From Shewanella morhuae (GTDB lineage Bacteria > Pseudomonadota > Gammaproteobacteria > Enterobacterales > Shewanellaceae): a stretch of 64,000 nucleotides of DNA. The stretch lies in NCBI RefSeq assembly GCF_900156405.1, contig NZ_FTNN01000010.1:1-64000 (forward strand). The letters run 5' to 3'. The notes under the pieces are model-generated. The model was given only the letters and a program-made list of their open reading frames with translations. It made no database searches and had not been told where the DNA came from. This document shows positions 55,203-64,000 of the stretch, in pieces (position 1 is the first letter of the stretch; each line of letters starts with the position of its first letter). The translations under genes were made by a program, and so were the position numbers.

Positions 55203-55790
55203 TTAGAACCCTTCTACGCCTTTCATGTCTGGGAGATGATGGGCAATCCCTTTATGACAATCGATACAGGTCTTTTCACCATTAGCCAGTGACGTAGAAT
55301 GCATCTGCGACGCCCGAGGAGATTGGCGGGTAAAGTCCATGTAAGTAAAGTTGTGGCAGTTACGGCATTCGAGCGAATCATTCGCTTTCAAGCGTTCCCA
55401 CTCGTGCTCTGCTAACTCACGGCGCTTACCTTCAAACTTTTCACGGGTATTGATGGTACCAAATACTTTACCCCACACTTCCTTAGAAGCTTGCATCTTA
55501 CGGGCAATTTTATCGGTCCAGTTATGTGGCACATGACAATCTGGACAAGTCGCCCGCACACCACTGCGGTTAGTAAAATGGATCGTCGTCTGTAATTCTT
55601 GATAGACGTTGTTTTCCATTTCATGGCAACTGATACAGAAAGCTTCTTGGTTGGTTGCTTCAAGGGCCGTGTTAAAGCCACCCCAGAAAATCACCCCAGC
55701 CACAAAGCCACCTAAGGTCAAAAAGCCCAGACTATAGTGCACACTCGGACGGTTGAGCACCTGCCAGATTTTTTTCAGTTTATCTAACAT
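55203..55790 (-). CDS. napC: NapC/NirT tetraheme cytochrome c, quinol dehydrogenase
   Basis: NapC passes electrons from membrane quinol to the periplasmic NapAB nitrate reductase. The 195-aa protein has one N-terminal membrane anchor near residues 18-39 ([19 protein letters not shown]) and four CXXCH heme sites: CISCH near 53, CPDCH near 83, CRNCH near 143 and CIDCH near 176. It is the last gene of napEDABC, eight bp after napB. It resembles the related CymA of Shewanella, but its operon position favours NapC. Confidence 0.94.
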   Translation of the reverse strand: MLDKLKKIWQVLNRPSVHYSLGFLTLGGFVAGVIFWGGFNTALEATNQEAFCISCHEMENNVYQELQTTIHFTNRSGVRATCPDCHVPHNWTDKIARKMQASKEVWGKVFGTINTREKFEGKRRELAEHEWERLKANDSLECRNCHNFTYMDFTRQSPRASQMHSTSLANGEKTCIDCHKGIAHHLPDMKGVEGF

Positions 55791-55798
55791 GCTAGCTC

Positions 55799-56284
55799 CT
55801 AGTGTTTTTTCTGCTCAGTGTTGGCTTTAATGAGATGATCCATATCTACAAAGTCATTTTCGACCAGTAGTTTGGCATCTAACTGCGGCACATGGCACTG
55901 AGTACAGAAATAGCGGCGCGGTGATAATTCGGCAAGGAAGTTGTTATCCCTATCCATATAGTGCGTCACACTGACCATCGGAGCTTGCGACTCTCCAGTA
56001 CGGCTTCTAGCGTGACATGCCATGCATTTATTCACTTTCAGATCCAATTGATAACCATCAATTTTATGTGGGATCACCGGTGGCTGCATTGGATAGTTAC
56101 GCACTTCTTTTATATCGGTATTACGCACATTTTGCATCACTGGTGGTGTTGGCTCAATATCAATGGGCGCTAAGCGTAACGTGTCGATTTTATCTTCTGG
56201 AATACTCGTCGCCACCGCATTCGTCATGACGAATGAACCAAGAGCAAGTAAACCAATCAATGACATTAATTTGAATGTTTTCAT
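55799..56284 (-). CDS. napB: Periplasmic nitrate reductase small subunit NapB, diheme
   Basis: NapB is the diheme c-type cytochrome that delivers electrons to NapA. The 161-aa protein has a signal peptide (about 1-25, ending TNAVA) and two heme sites, CMACH near residue 88 and CTQCH near 128, with distal His residues around [10 protein letters not shown]. It follows napA by 10 bp. Confidence 0.95.
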   Translation of the reverse strand: MKTFKLMSLIGLLALGSFVMTNAVATSIPEDKIDTLRLAPIDIEPTPPVMQNVRNTDIKEVRNYPMQPPVIPHKIDGYQLDLKVNKCMACHARSRTGESQAPMVSVTHYMDRDNNFLAELSPRRYFCTQCHVPQLDAKLLVENDFVDMDHLIKANTEQKKH

Positions 56285-56294
56285 GTTGTACTCC

Positions 56295-58790
56295 TTATGC
56301 TTTGACGATCTTCACCGCACATTTTTTATAGTCAGTTTGTTTTGACAAAGGATCTGTCGCATCTAATGTGACTTTATTAATGAGCTGGCTAGCATCAAAC
56401 CAAGGCACAAACACTAAGCCTATAGGTGGCTTATTACGACCACGGGTTTCAACGCGCGTTTTGATTTCGCCGCGACGCGACACCACTCGCACTTCATCAC
56501 CACGGCGTAAACCCCGTTTTTTAGCATCTTCTGGGTGCATAAAACACACAGCATCAGGGAAGGCACGATACAGCTCAGGTACACGTTGAGTCATTGAACC
56601 TGAATGCCAGTGTTCAAGTACGCGACCTGTTGATAGCCATATATCGTATTCTTCATCTGGTGACTCAGCAGCGGGTTCGTAGGGCAGTGCAAAAATAATG
56701 GCACGACCATCGGGGTGACCGTAAAACTCAAAGTCTTTTCCTGGTTTCACATACGGATCGCTGCCTTCACGGAAACGCCATTTGGTTTCTTTACCATCCA
56801 CTACCGGCCAACGTAAACCGTGTGCTTCGTGGTAGGCATCAAAGGGCGCTAAATCGTGACCATGACCACGGCCAAAGGTTGCATATTCTTCGAATAAGCC
56901 CTTTTGTACGTAGAAGCCAAAATGTTTTGCTTCGTTGTTTAGGTACTTAGGATCTGCATCTGCAAGTGGGAACTTATCGACATTACCATTTTGATATAGC
57001 ACTTCGTATAACGTTTTACCCTTAAACTCTGGGTTTGCCGCTAATACATCCTGTGGCCATACTTCATCGGTAGTGAAGCGTTTAGCAAATTCCATCAGCT
57101 GCCATAAATCTGAGTGTGATTCACCAGGTGCTTGCACCATTTGATGCCAGAATTGCGTACGGCGTTCAGCATTACCATAAGCGCCTTCTTTTTCGACCCA
57201 CATCGCGGTAGGAAGAATTAAGTCAGCGGCTTGAGTTGTCACTGTTGGGTAAGCATCGGACACCACGATAAAGTTATCTGGGTTACGATAGCCAGGTAAC
57301 ATCTCTTCGTTAATGTTCGCACCCGCTTGCATATTGTTGTTAACTTGGACCCAATAGCAGTTTAAATCACCATCTTTAAGGCGACGATTTTGTTCAACTG
57401 CGTGGTAGCCAGGCTTAGGTGGAATAATGCCGCTAGGAATTTTCCAAATATTTTCAGCATGTTTTCTGTGCTCAGGATTAGTGACCACTAAATCGGCAGG
57501 TAAACGATGTGAGAAGGTACCGACTTCACGGGCCGTACCGCAAGCAGATGGCTGACCTGTTAACGAGAATGGGCTGTTACCTGGAGTTGAAATTTTACCG
57601 ACTAACAAGTGAATGTTATAAATCAGGTTGTTACACCATACACCACGAGTGTGCTGGTTAAATCCCATCGTCCAAAAAGAAGTCACTTTAGTATTAGGAT
57701 CGGCATATAACTTGGCCAATTCAATCAGTTTCTCTTCTGATACACCTGATAATTTACTGACTTTTTCTACATTGTAATCGGCAACAAAGGCTTTAAACGT
57801 ATCGAAATCGATTGGCGTTGAATCAGCAGCCGTTTTAACGTTTTTGGCTTTTTTCTCAAGTGGGTGCGTTGGGCGCAAACCATAACCAATGTCGTGGGTT
57901 CCCATGTGGAAGTTCACATGCTTTTTAACGAAATCCCAATTCACTTTATCATTTTGAATAATATAGTTAGCAATAAAGTTTAAAATGGCTAAGTCAGTTT
58001 GCGGTGTAAATACTATCGGTAAGTCGGCCAAATCGAAAGAACGATGCTGGAAGGTCGATAATACTGATACTTTAACATGGGGGGCACTGAGGCGACGGTC
58101 GGTGACACGGCTCCATAAAATCGGGTGCATTTCCGCCATGTTTGAGCCCCAAAGTACAAAGGCATCAGCAGCTTCAATGTCGTCATAACAACCCATAGGT
58201 TCGTCAATGCCGAAGGTACGCATAAAACCTACCACGGCCGAAGCCATGCAATGGCGCGCATTAGGATCGATGTTGTTTGAACCAAAGCCGGCTTTCATCA
58301 GCTTAACGGCGGCATAACCTTCCCATACGGTCCATTGACCAGAACCAAACATACCAATCGCTGTTGGGCCTTTGGCTTTAATGGTTGCTTTCCATTTTTG
58401 CGCCATGATATCAAAGGCGCTATCCCAGCTTATCGGTGAAAACTCACCGTGCTTGTCAAATTTGCCATCCGTCATACGTAGCATGGGCGTAGTTAAACGA
58501 TCGCTACCATACATAATCTTGGATAAGAAATAACCCTTGATGCAGTTAAGGCCGCGGTTAACTTCACTATTAGCATCACCATGGGTGGCAACCACTTTAC
58601 CCTCGCGGGTAGCAACGATCACAGAACAGCCAGTGCCACAAAAACGGCACGGCGCTTTGTTCCACTCTAATTTTGTCTGTTCTGAACTGGTAATTAAATT
58701 GCTTGCGCCAGCTGGCAGAGCTAAACCTGCCGCTCCTGCAGCGGCGATGACTGCATTGGCTTTAATAAAGTCACGTCTATTCATGTTCAT
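56295..58790 (-). CDS. napA: Periplasmic nitrate reductase catalytic subunit NapA
   Basis: NapA is the molybdopterin enzyme that reduces nitrate to nitrite in the periplasm. The 831-aa precursor has a twin-arginine signal ([13 protein letters not shown], near residues 2-14). A [4Fe-4S] site, [10 protein letters not shown] with later CIKGYFLS, lies near 48-90. The molybdenum Cys lies in [12 protein letters not shown] near 179. Full length; overlaps napD by four bases (ATGA), so translation is coupled. Confidence 0.96.
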   Translation of the reverse strand: MNMNRRDFIKANAVIAAAGAAGLALPAGASNLITSSEQTKLEWNKAPCRFCGTGCSVIVATREGKVVATHGDANSEVNRGLNCIKGYFLSKIMYGSDRLTTPMLRMTDGKFDKHGEFSPISWDSAFDIMAQKWKATIKAKGPTAIGMFGSGQWTVWEGYAAVKLMKAGFGSNNIDPNARHCMASAVVGFMRTFGIDEPMGCYDDIEAADAFVLWGSNMAEMHPILWSRVTDRRLSAPHVKVSVLSTFQHRSFDLADLPIVFTPQTDLAILNFIANYIIQNDKVNWDFVKKHVNFHMGTHDIGYGLRPTHPLEKKAKNVKTAADSTPIDFDTFKAFVADYNVEKVSKLSGVSEEKLIELAKLYADPNTKVTSFWTMGFNQHTRGVWCNNLIYNIHLLVGKISTPGNSPFSLTGQPSACGTAREVGTFSHRLPADLVVTNPEHRKHAENIWKIPSGIIPPKPGYHAVEQNRRLKDGDLNCYWVQVNNNMQAGANINEEMLPGYRNPDNFIVVSDAYPTVTTQAADLILPTAMWVEKEGAYGNAERRTQFWHQMVQAPGESHSDLWQLMEFAKRFTTDEVWPQDVLAANPEFKGKTLYEVLYQNGNVDKFPLADADPKYLNNEAKHFGFYVQKGLFEEYATFGRGHGHDLAPFDAYHEAHGLRWPVVDGKETKWRFREGSDPYVKPGKDFEFYGHPDGRAIIFALPYEPAAESPDEEYDIWLSTGRVLEHWHSGSMTQRVPELYRAFPDAVCFMHPEDAKKRGLRRGDEVRVVSRRGEIKTRVETRGRNKPPIGLVFVPWFDASQLINKVTLDATDPLSKQTDYKKCAVKIVKA

Positions 58791-59044
58791 TCTTCACCCT
58801 CTTTAAGCTCTTCACTCTGGTGGTAAACCATAGTGGCGGATAAGACACCAGGAATGGCATTGATGGTTTCGATACTTTCCATAATGGCTCGTTGAGTATC
58901 CCCTTCAAGCACTACCACTAATTTCACTTCGTTATTTACGGAAAGCTCAGCATTCTCAATGGTCATAATCTGCTGCCTAACCTCTGCCATTTTTTGTGGC
59001 AAAACTTGTACGACTAAACTTGTAATATGAATCTCTTTACTCAT
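58787..59044 (-). CDS. napD: NapD chaperone of NapA
   Basis: NapD is a small cytoplasmic chaperone that binds the twin-arginine signal of NapA until folding is complete. The 85-aa protein starts [19 protein letters not shown] and contains [22 protein letters not shown], typical of NapD. I chose the ATG at 59044; a GTG four codons earlier is in frame. It overlaps napA by ATGA and follows napE by 36 bp. Confidence 0.92.
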   Translation of the reverse strand: MSKEIHITSLVVQVLPQKMAEVRQQIMTIENAELSVNNEVKLVVVLEGDTQRAIMESIETINAIPGVLSATMVYHQSEELKEGEE

Positions 59045-59080
59045 CCGACACTTCACTCTTATTTCATGATTTTTATTATG

Positions 59081-59239
59081 TTAACCCGCACCTGGTGGAC
59101 CAGTTAAAATCTGGCTAAACCAAATTGCAAAACCTAAACCGCTAACCAGAAGCACCGACAGAATAGGTGCTAACAATACGGTTAAAAATAGGAAAATCTT
59201 GAGTTCTAAGCTCTTACTTTCATCTGTTTGAGTTGTCAT
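59081..59239 (-). CDS. napE: NapE, small membrane protein of the nap operon
   Basis: This 52-aa protein was read directly from the minus strand. It starts MTTQTDESKSLELKIFLFL, has one membrane helix (about residues 16-42, FLTVLLAPILSVLLVSGLG) and ends LTGPPGAG, the NapE signature. AGGGAGCGTAT precedes the ATG. It is the first gene of napEDABC. NapE's role is unknown. Confidence 0.9.
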   Translation of the reverse strand: MTTQTDESKSLELKIFLFLTVLLAPILSVLLVSGLGFAIWFSQILTGPPGAG

Positions 59240-59789
59240 ATACGCTCCCTAAAGTACGTCTATCGTATTAACTACCTTATCTTACTTAACGATTTGATAA
59301 CACTTAAATACAATCAAATTCTTTGCCATTTTTTAAATTATTGGCGAAATTTTATTAACCTAACACCATGATAGGTAAGTCTAGGTTTTTTTTATGTGCC
59401 TCTAATTAGGTAATTAACAATAAGCGTGATCCCGATCTACAAAGCACTTAACAAAAAGTTTACTCCCGCCATGCTCGTCAAAATAACTGTTTAAGAAGAC
59501 AAGGAATTTCGGTTTTAAACAGCGTCACTTCTGTCTCTAAAAGCTGCGTTGCAAAAACGTTAACCAACACAACAACCAATATACTCATAAATAGATATTT
59601 ATCACATATAAAGCACTTTATTGATCGCGATCAACGTTATAAACCGTTGCACACTCCAGACTTATTAACATCTTTCATCTTCTAAGCATAAAACAGCAGT
59701 CAATATAACTACCACTCAACAACCCACAATGCTGTGTTGCACAACATTCGAGGTTGTTAGCAATGTCGTACTAGGAGTTAATTAATAAG
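59240..59789. promoter_or_regulatory. Divergent nap-nar promoter region with FNR/EtrA box
   Basis: This 550-bp gap separates napE (minus) from narG (plus) and has no gene. A perfect FNR-type box, TTGATCGCGATCAA, lies at 59621-59634, about 155 bp upstream of narG. A -10-like TTATTA at 59662-59667 puts the box near -47 from a predicted start at about 59674, suiting activation by FNR/EtrA without oxygen. No clear nap promoter box and no convincing NarL/NarP 7-2-7 site was found by eye. Confidence 0.75.
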
Positions 59790-62700
59790 ATGAGTCACTT
59801 ACTCGATAAATTGCGGTTTTTTAAAACCCACCAAGAACCCTTTGCCGATGGGCATGGCGTGACAACCGATAAAGATAGAAGTTGGGAACAGGGTTATCGT
59901 CAACGCTGGCAACACGATAAAATTGTTCGTTCTACCCACGGGGTAAACTGTACAGGCTCTTGCAGTTGGAAAATTTATGTTAAAAATGGTTTAGTCACGT
60001 GGGAAACCCAACAAACTGATTACCCTCGTACTCGACCCGACTTACCTAACCATGAACCCAGAGGCTGCCCACGAGGCGCGAGTTATTCATGGTATATCTA
60101 CAGCGCAAATCGCCTGAAATATCCTAAAGTTCGTCAACAATTAATGAAACTATGGCGCGAAGCTAAGCAACAACATGCTGATCCTGTCGATGCATGGGCG
60201 TCGATTGTGAGCGATCCGGTTAAAGCCAAAAGCTACAAAGAACGACGGGGATTAGGAGGTTTCATCCGTGCGAGTTGGGATGAAGTCAATGAAATCATTG
60301 CTGCATCTAACGTGTATACCACTAAAGAGTACGGCCCAGATCGCGTATCCGGTTTCTCCCCTATTCCGGCAATGTCGATGGTGTCCTATGCCGCTGGCGC
60401 GCGTTATTTATCATTAATTGGTGCTAACTGCCTAAGTTTCTACGATTGGTATTGTGATTTGCCCCCCGCCTCACCACAGGTTTGGGGTGAGCAGACTGAC
60501 GTTCCAGAATCTGCAGATTGGTATAACTCAAATTACATCATTGTTTGGGGCTCAAACGTACCGCAAACCCGTACTCCCGATGCGCACTTTTTAAGTGAAG
60601 TCCGTTACAAGGGCACCAAAACCTGCGTTATTACCTCCGATTACTCTGAAGCGTCTAAGTTTGGTGATACTTGGTTAGCGCCACGTCAAGGCACTGATGC
60701 CGCCTTGGCAATGGCTTTTGGTCACGTCATTTTAAAAGAGTTTTACGTCAATACCCCAAGTGCGTATTTCATTAACTACGCTAAACGCTACACCGACATG
60801 CCGATGTTGGTCATGCTTGAAGAAGTTAATGGCCACCTTACCAGTGGACGTTTTTTACGTGCGGCTGATTTAGTTGATAATTTGGGTGAAGAGAATAATC
60901 CAGATTGGAAAACGATTGCATTTAACCATGATGGTAACCTCACTAGCCCTAACGGTTCTATCGGTTATCGTTGGGGTGAAAAAGGCAAATGGAACTTAGA
61001 ATCTAAAGACAGTAAAGGCGATATTGATCTTTTACTATCTCTTAAAGATCACACTGAACTGACCGAAGTCGCTTTCCCTTACTTTGGCGGTGCACCGCAC
61101 GAATATGAATACTTTCAACACACAGATCACAGTGATATTCAGCTGCGTAATGTGCCCGTTAAAACCATTACGCTTGCCAACGGTAAACAGGCAAAAGTAG
61201 CGAGCGTATTTGACTTAATGCTGGCGCATTATGGGGTGGATAACGGCGTTAACGACAGCAATCGTGCTAGCTCGTTTGACGATAACATCCCCTACACGCC
61301 AGCTTGGCAAGAAGTGATCACCGGTGTAAAGCGTGCCGATGTTATCCGTGTTGCCACTGAGTTTGCGCGTAATGCTGATAAAACCAATGGTCGCTCTATG
61401 GTAATTGTGGGCGCTGCACTAAACCACTGGTATCACATGGACATGAACTACCGCGGCCTCATTAACATGTTAATGATGTGTGGTTGTATCGGTCAATCTG
61501 GCGGTGGCTGGGCTCACTATGTAGAGCAAGAAAAACTTCGTCCACAAACGGGTTGGACACCACTGGCGTTTGCACTTGACTGGCAGCGCCCACCACGTCA
61601 CATGAACGGCACTTCATTCTTCTACAACCACTCTAGTCAGTGGCGTTATGAAAAATTGAACATGTCTGAAATTATTTCGCCGCTCGCGCCAAAAGAAAAC
61701 TGGACTGGCAGCATTATCGATTTCAATAGTCGTGCTGAACGTATGGGCTGGTTACCCTCTGCACCACAATTAAGCACTAACCCACTGCATTTGTCCGCCA
61801 GTGCTAAAGCGGCTGGACAAAACGTTGAAGACTACGTGGTATCACAACTGAAAAGCGGCGACCTAAAATTTGCCTGTGAGCAGCCAGACGATCCGAAAAA
61901 CTTCCCACGTAATATGTTCATTTGGCGCTCTAATCTGCTGGGTTCATCCGGCAAAGGCCACGAATACATGTTGCGCCACTTCCTCGGCACTAAGCATGGG
62001 CTATTAGGTAAAGATCTCGGTGATTTTGGCGGCAATAAACCCGAAGACGTCGAATGGAAAGATGAAGGCGCCGAAGGCAAAGTCGACTTATGGGTCACCT
62101 TAGATTTCCGTATGTCAACCACTTGTTTATATTCAGATATTGTTTTACCTACTGCAACTTGGTATGAAAAAGATGATATGAATACCTCGGATATGCATCC
62201 GTTTATTCATCCTTTATCAGCCGCAATCGATCCCGTATGGGAAGCGCGCTCTGACTGGGAAATCTTTAAAGGCATCGCCAAAGAGTTTTCCCGCGTGTGT
62301 GTGGGGCACTTAGGGGTAGAACAAGATCTGGTGACCATTCCAATGCACCACGATACCCCAGCTGAATTAGCTCAACCCTATGATGTTAAAGCATGGTGGA
62401 AAGGCGAATGTGAAGCTATTCCGGGTAAAACCATGCCGCATTTAACTATGGTTGAGCGCGACTACCCTAATACCTACGCTCGTTTTACTTCGGTAGGTCC
62501 CCTACTTGAAAAAATCGGCAATGGTGGTAAAGGCATTAGTTGGGACACTAAAGATGAAGTTAAGTTATTAACTCAACTCAACTATACCCATACCACAGAA
62601 GGCATCAACAAAGGCATGGCAAAGCTAGATACAGCCATTGATGCCTGCGAAATGATCCTCACCCTCGCCCCTGAAACCAATGGTCAAGTTGCCGTTAAAG

Positions 62701-63503
62701 CATGGGAAGCATTGGGCGAGATGACTGGCATAGATCACACCCACTTAGCCAAACCCAAAGAGGATGAAAAAATTCGTTGGCGCGATATTGTTGCCCAGCC
62801 GCGCAAAATTATCTCTTCACCGACTTGGTCTGGTTTAGAAGATGAGCATGTGTCCTATAACGCGGGCTATACCAACGTACATGAGCAGATACCGTGGCGC
62901 ACCATTACTGGCCGTCAACAGTTTTACCAAGATCACCAGTGGATGCGTGACTTTGGCGAGCAGCTCTGTGCCTATAAACCGCCCATTAACTTAAAAACCG
63001 TTGCCCCAGTATTGAACAAAAAGCCTAACGGCAATAAAGAAATTGTTCTGAACTGGATCACCCCACACCAAAAGTGGGGCATTCATAGTACTTACTCCGA
63101 CAACCTGTTGATGCTCACACTATCACGCGGTGGCCCTATCGTGTGGATGAGTGAGACCGATGCTAAAACCGCGGGTATTGAAGATAACGATTGGATTGAA
63201 GTCTTCAACGTCAACGGTGCAATAGCGTGCCGCGCTGTGGTGTCACAACGTGTGCCAGAAGGCATGAGCATGATGTACCACGCCCAAGAACGTATCGTAA
63301 ATATACCAGGGTCAGAAATGACCGGCACCCGTGGCGGGATCCATAACTCAGTCACCCGCGCAGTGATGAAACCCACTCATATGATTGGTGCCTATGCGCA
63401 ACAATCCTATGGTTTTAACTATTACGGTACTGTCGGTTGTAACCGCGACGAATTTGTTGTTGTACGCAAAATGCACAACGTCGACTGGTTAGATACTAAA
63501 TAA
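59790..63503 (+). CDS. narG: Membrane-bound nitrate reductase alpha subunit NarG
   Basis: NarG is the molybdenum catalytic subunit of the cytoplasm-facing NarGHI complex that respires nitrate. The 1237-aa protein has the N-terminal [4Fe-4S] region with HGVNCTGSCSW near residues 50-60 and later GCPRGASYSWYIYS near 92-105. The Asp that binds Mo lies in the FYDWYCDLPPASP segment near 217. The C-terminal FNYYGTVGCNRDE is typical. A good ribosome binding site (AGGAGTTAATTAATAAG) precedes the ATG. narH follows in 22 bp. No narXL genes are seen upstream. Confidence 0.97.
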   Translation: MSHLLDKLRFFKTHQEPFADGHGVTTDKDRSWEQGYRQRWQHDKIVRSTHGVNCTGSCSWKIYVKNGLVTWETQQTDYPRTRPDLPNHEPRGCPRGASYSWYIYSANRLKYPKVRQQLMKLWREAKQQHADPVDAWASIVSDPVKAKSYKERRGLGGFIRASWDEVNEIIAASNVYTTKEYGPDRVSGFSPIPAMSMVSYAAGARYLSLIGANCLSFYDWYCDLPPASPQVWGEQTDVPESADWYNSNYIIVWGSNVPQTRTPDAHFLSEVRYKGTKTCVITSDYSEASKFGDTWLAPRQGTDAALAMAFGHVILKEFYVNTPSAYFINYAKRYTDMPMLVMLEEVNGHLTSGRFLRAADLVDNLGEENNPDWKTIAFNHDGNLTSPNGSIGYRWGEKGKWNLESKDSKGDIDLLLSLKDHTELTEVAFPYFGGAPHEYEYFQHTDHSDIQLRNVPVKTITLANGKQAKVASVFDLMLAHYGVDNGVNDSNRASSFDDNIPYTPAWQEVITGVKRADVIRVATEFARNADKTNGRSMVIVGAALNHWYHMDMNYRGLINMLMMCGCIGQSGGGWAHYVEQEKLRPQTGWTPLAFALDWQRPPRHMNGTSFFYNHSSQWRYEKLNMSEIISPLAPKENWTGSIIDFNSRAERMGWLPSAPQLSTNPLHLSASAKAAGQNVEDYVVSQLKSGDLKFACEQPDDPKNFPRNMFIWRSNLLGSSGKGHEYMLRHFLGTKHGLLGKDLGDFGGNKPEDVEWKDEGAEGKVDLWVTLDFRMSTTCLYSDIVLPTATWYEKDDMNTSDMHPFIHPLSAAIDPVWEARSDWEIFKGIAKEFSRVCVGHLGVEQDLVTIPMHHDTPAELAQPYDVKAWWKGECEAIPGKTMPHLTMVERDYPNTYARFTSVGPLLEKIGNGGKGISWDTKDEVKLLTQLNYTHTTEGINKGMAKLDTAIDACEMILTLAPETNGQVAVKAWEALGEMTGIDHTHLAKPKEDEKIRWRDIVAQPRKIISSPTWSGLEDEHVSYNAGYTNVHEQIPWRTITGRQQFYQDHQWMRDFGEQLCAYKPPINLKTVAPVLNKKPNGNKEIVLNWITPHQKWGIHSTYSDNLLMLTLSRGGPIVWMSETDAKTAGIEDNDWIEVFNVNGAIACRAVVSQRVPEGMSMMYHAQERIVNIPGSEMTGTRGGIHNSVTRAVMKPTHMIGAYAQQSYGFNYYGTVGCNRDEFVVVRKMHNVDWLDTK

Positions 63504-63524
63504 GCGTGGAGCGAGGAATACAAT

Positions 63525-64000
63525 ATGAAAGTTAGAGCCCAAATCGGCATGGTGCTAAATTTAGATAAATGCATCGGTTGCCACACTTGCTCCATCACGT
63601 GTAAAAACGTTTGGACCTCACGCGAAGGCGTCGAATACGCGTGGTTCAATAACGTAGAAACTAAACCCGGTATTGGCTTTCCAAAAGAATGGGAAAACCA
63701 AAAGAAATGGAACGGCGGCTGGAAACGCACTGACGCCGGTAAGTTAGAACTCAAAATCGGTGGCAAAATCAGATTGCTGGCAAAAATTTTTGCTAACCCT
63801 GATTTACCTGAAATTGACGATTACTACGAACCCTTTGATTTTGACTACGAGTATTTACACACAGCGCCTGATAGCCAACATCAACCGGTTGCTAGACCCC
63901 GCTCGCTGATCACAGGTCAGCGTATGGAGAAAATTGAATGGGGTCCAAACTGGGAAGAAATTCTCGGGACTGAGTTCGAAAAGCGTAAAAAAGACATCAA
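63525..64000 (+). CDS. narH: Nitrate reductase beta subunit NarH, partial
   Basis: The first 158 codons of NarH are visible; the gene runs off the window. NarH carries electrons from NarI to NarG through four Fe-S clusters. The first ferredoxin-type site is LDKCIGCHTCSITCKNVW near residues 13-30. VRAQIGMVLNLD and GWKRTDAGKLELKIGG are also typical. GAGCGAGGAATACAAT precedes the ATG at 63525, 22 bp after narG, so they share a transcript. Confidence 0.96.
   Translation, partial: MKVRAQIGMVLNLDKCIGCHTCSITCKNVWTSREGVEYAWFNNVETKPGIGFPKEWENQKKWNGGWKRTDAGKLELKIGGKIRLLAKIFANPDLPEIDDYYEPFDFDYEYLHTAPDSQHQPVARPRSLITGQRMEKIEWGPNWEEILGTEFEKRKKDI

Overview
This window looks like a Shewanella-type gammaproteobacterial chromosome: an acquired island (about 1-37.7 kb) is integrated at a tRNA-Ser gene, and conserved chromosome follows to the right edge. 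The genus is inferred from familiar gene families (adhE, class I fumarase, pabB, asnS, nap and nar genes) rather than from a marker gene. The left end of the island is not visible.

Left part, 1-5.8 kb: an ISAs1-family insertion sequence (1-1220, both inverted repeats present) cuts an unknown ORF. Two tandem, clearly paralogous SF2/Z1-like NTPase genes follow on the plus strand (1834-5734).

Defence block, 5.8-25.3 kb, minus strand, in transcription order: brxA, brxB, brxC, pglX, AAA-type ATPase, DUF4276, pglZ, then, after a 133-bp gap, a giant sacsin-like GHKL ATPase with a C-terminal DUF3883 nuclease-like domain and a NERD-nuclease/SF1 helicase. This is a BREX type 1-like core, but brxL is absent. 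An OLD/PARIS-like ATPase plus Toprim-like pair is nested inside the operon, and the sacsin/NERD pair occupies the place where brxL would be expected. This block and the tandem NTPases are the best candidates for an undescribed system or variant.

Accessory block, 25.6-31.5 kb: small genes, mostly plus strand, several preceded by a strong hairpin. They are a RadC-like JAB protein, two unknowns, two DUF2787 paralogs, a minimal tyrosine recombinase, an LRAT-like protein and a CopG/ParE-type toxin-antitoxin pair with three operator-like repeats.

Integrase-proximal module, 30.8-37.7 kb, minus strand: a Gp2/YfjJ-like protein with an upstream palindrome, a DUF3987/YfjI gene broken by a frameshift and an in-frame stop, an AlpA-like regulator, an unknown 358-aa protein behind a perfect 18-bp palindrome, HepT/MntA toxin-antitoxin, a P4-type integrase, five AGTAATGC arm-like repeats and tRNA-Ser(GGA). 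The gene set resembles P4-like/CP4-57-like satellite islands.

Conserved chromosome, 38-64 kb: a NIT-domain chemoreceptor, a MarC-family protein, bifunctional adhE, an M14 peptidase, an S9 peptidase, class I fumarase, pabB, a CoA-pyrophosphatase Nudix protein, asnS, a ribosomal-oxygenase-like cupin protein, a complete napEDABC operon (minus), and divergently narG and the start of narH (plus). A perfect FNR-type box lies in the nap-nar intergenic region. The right part thus encodes anaerobic metabolism with both periplasmic and membrane-bound nitrate reduction.
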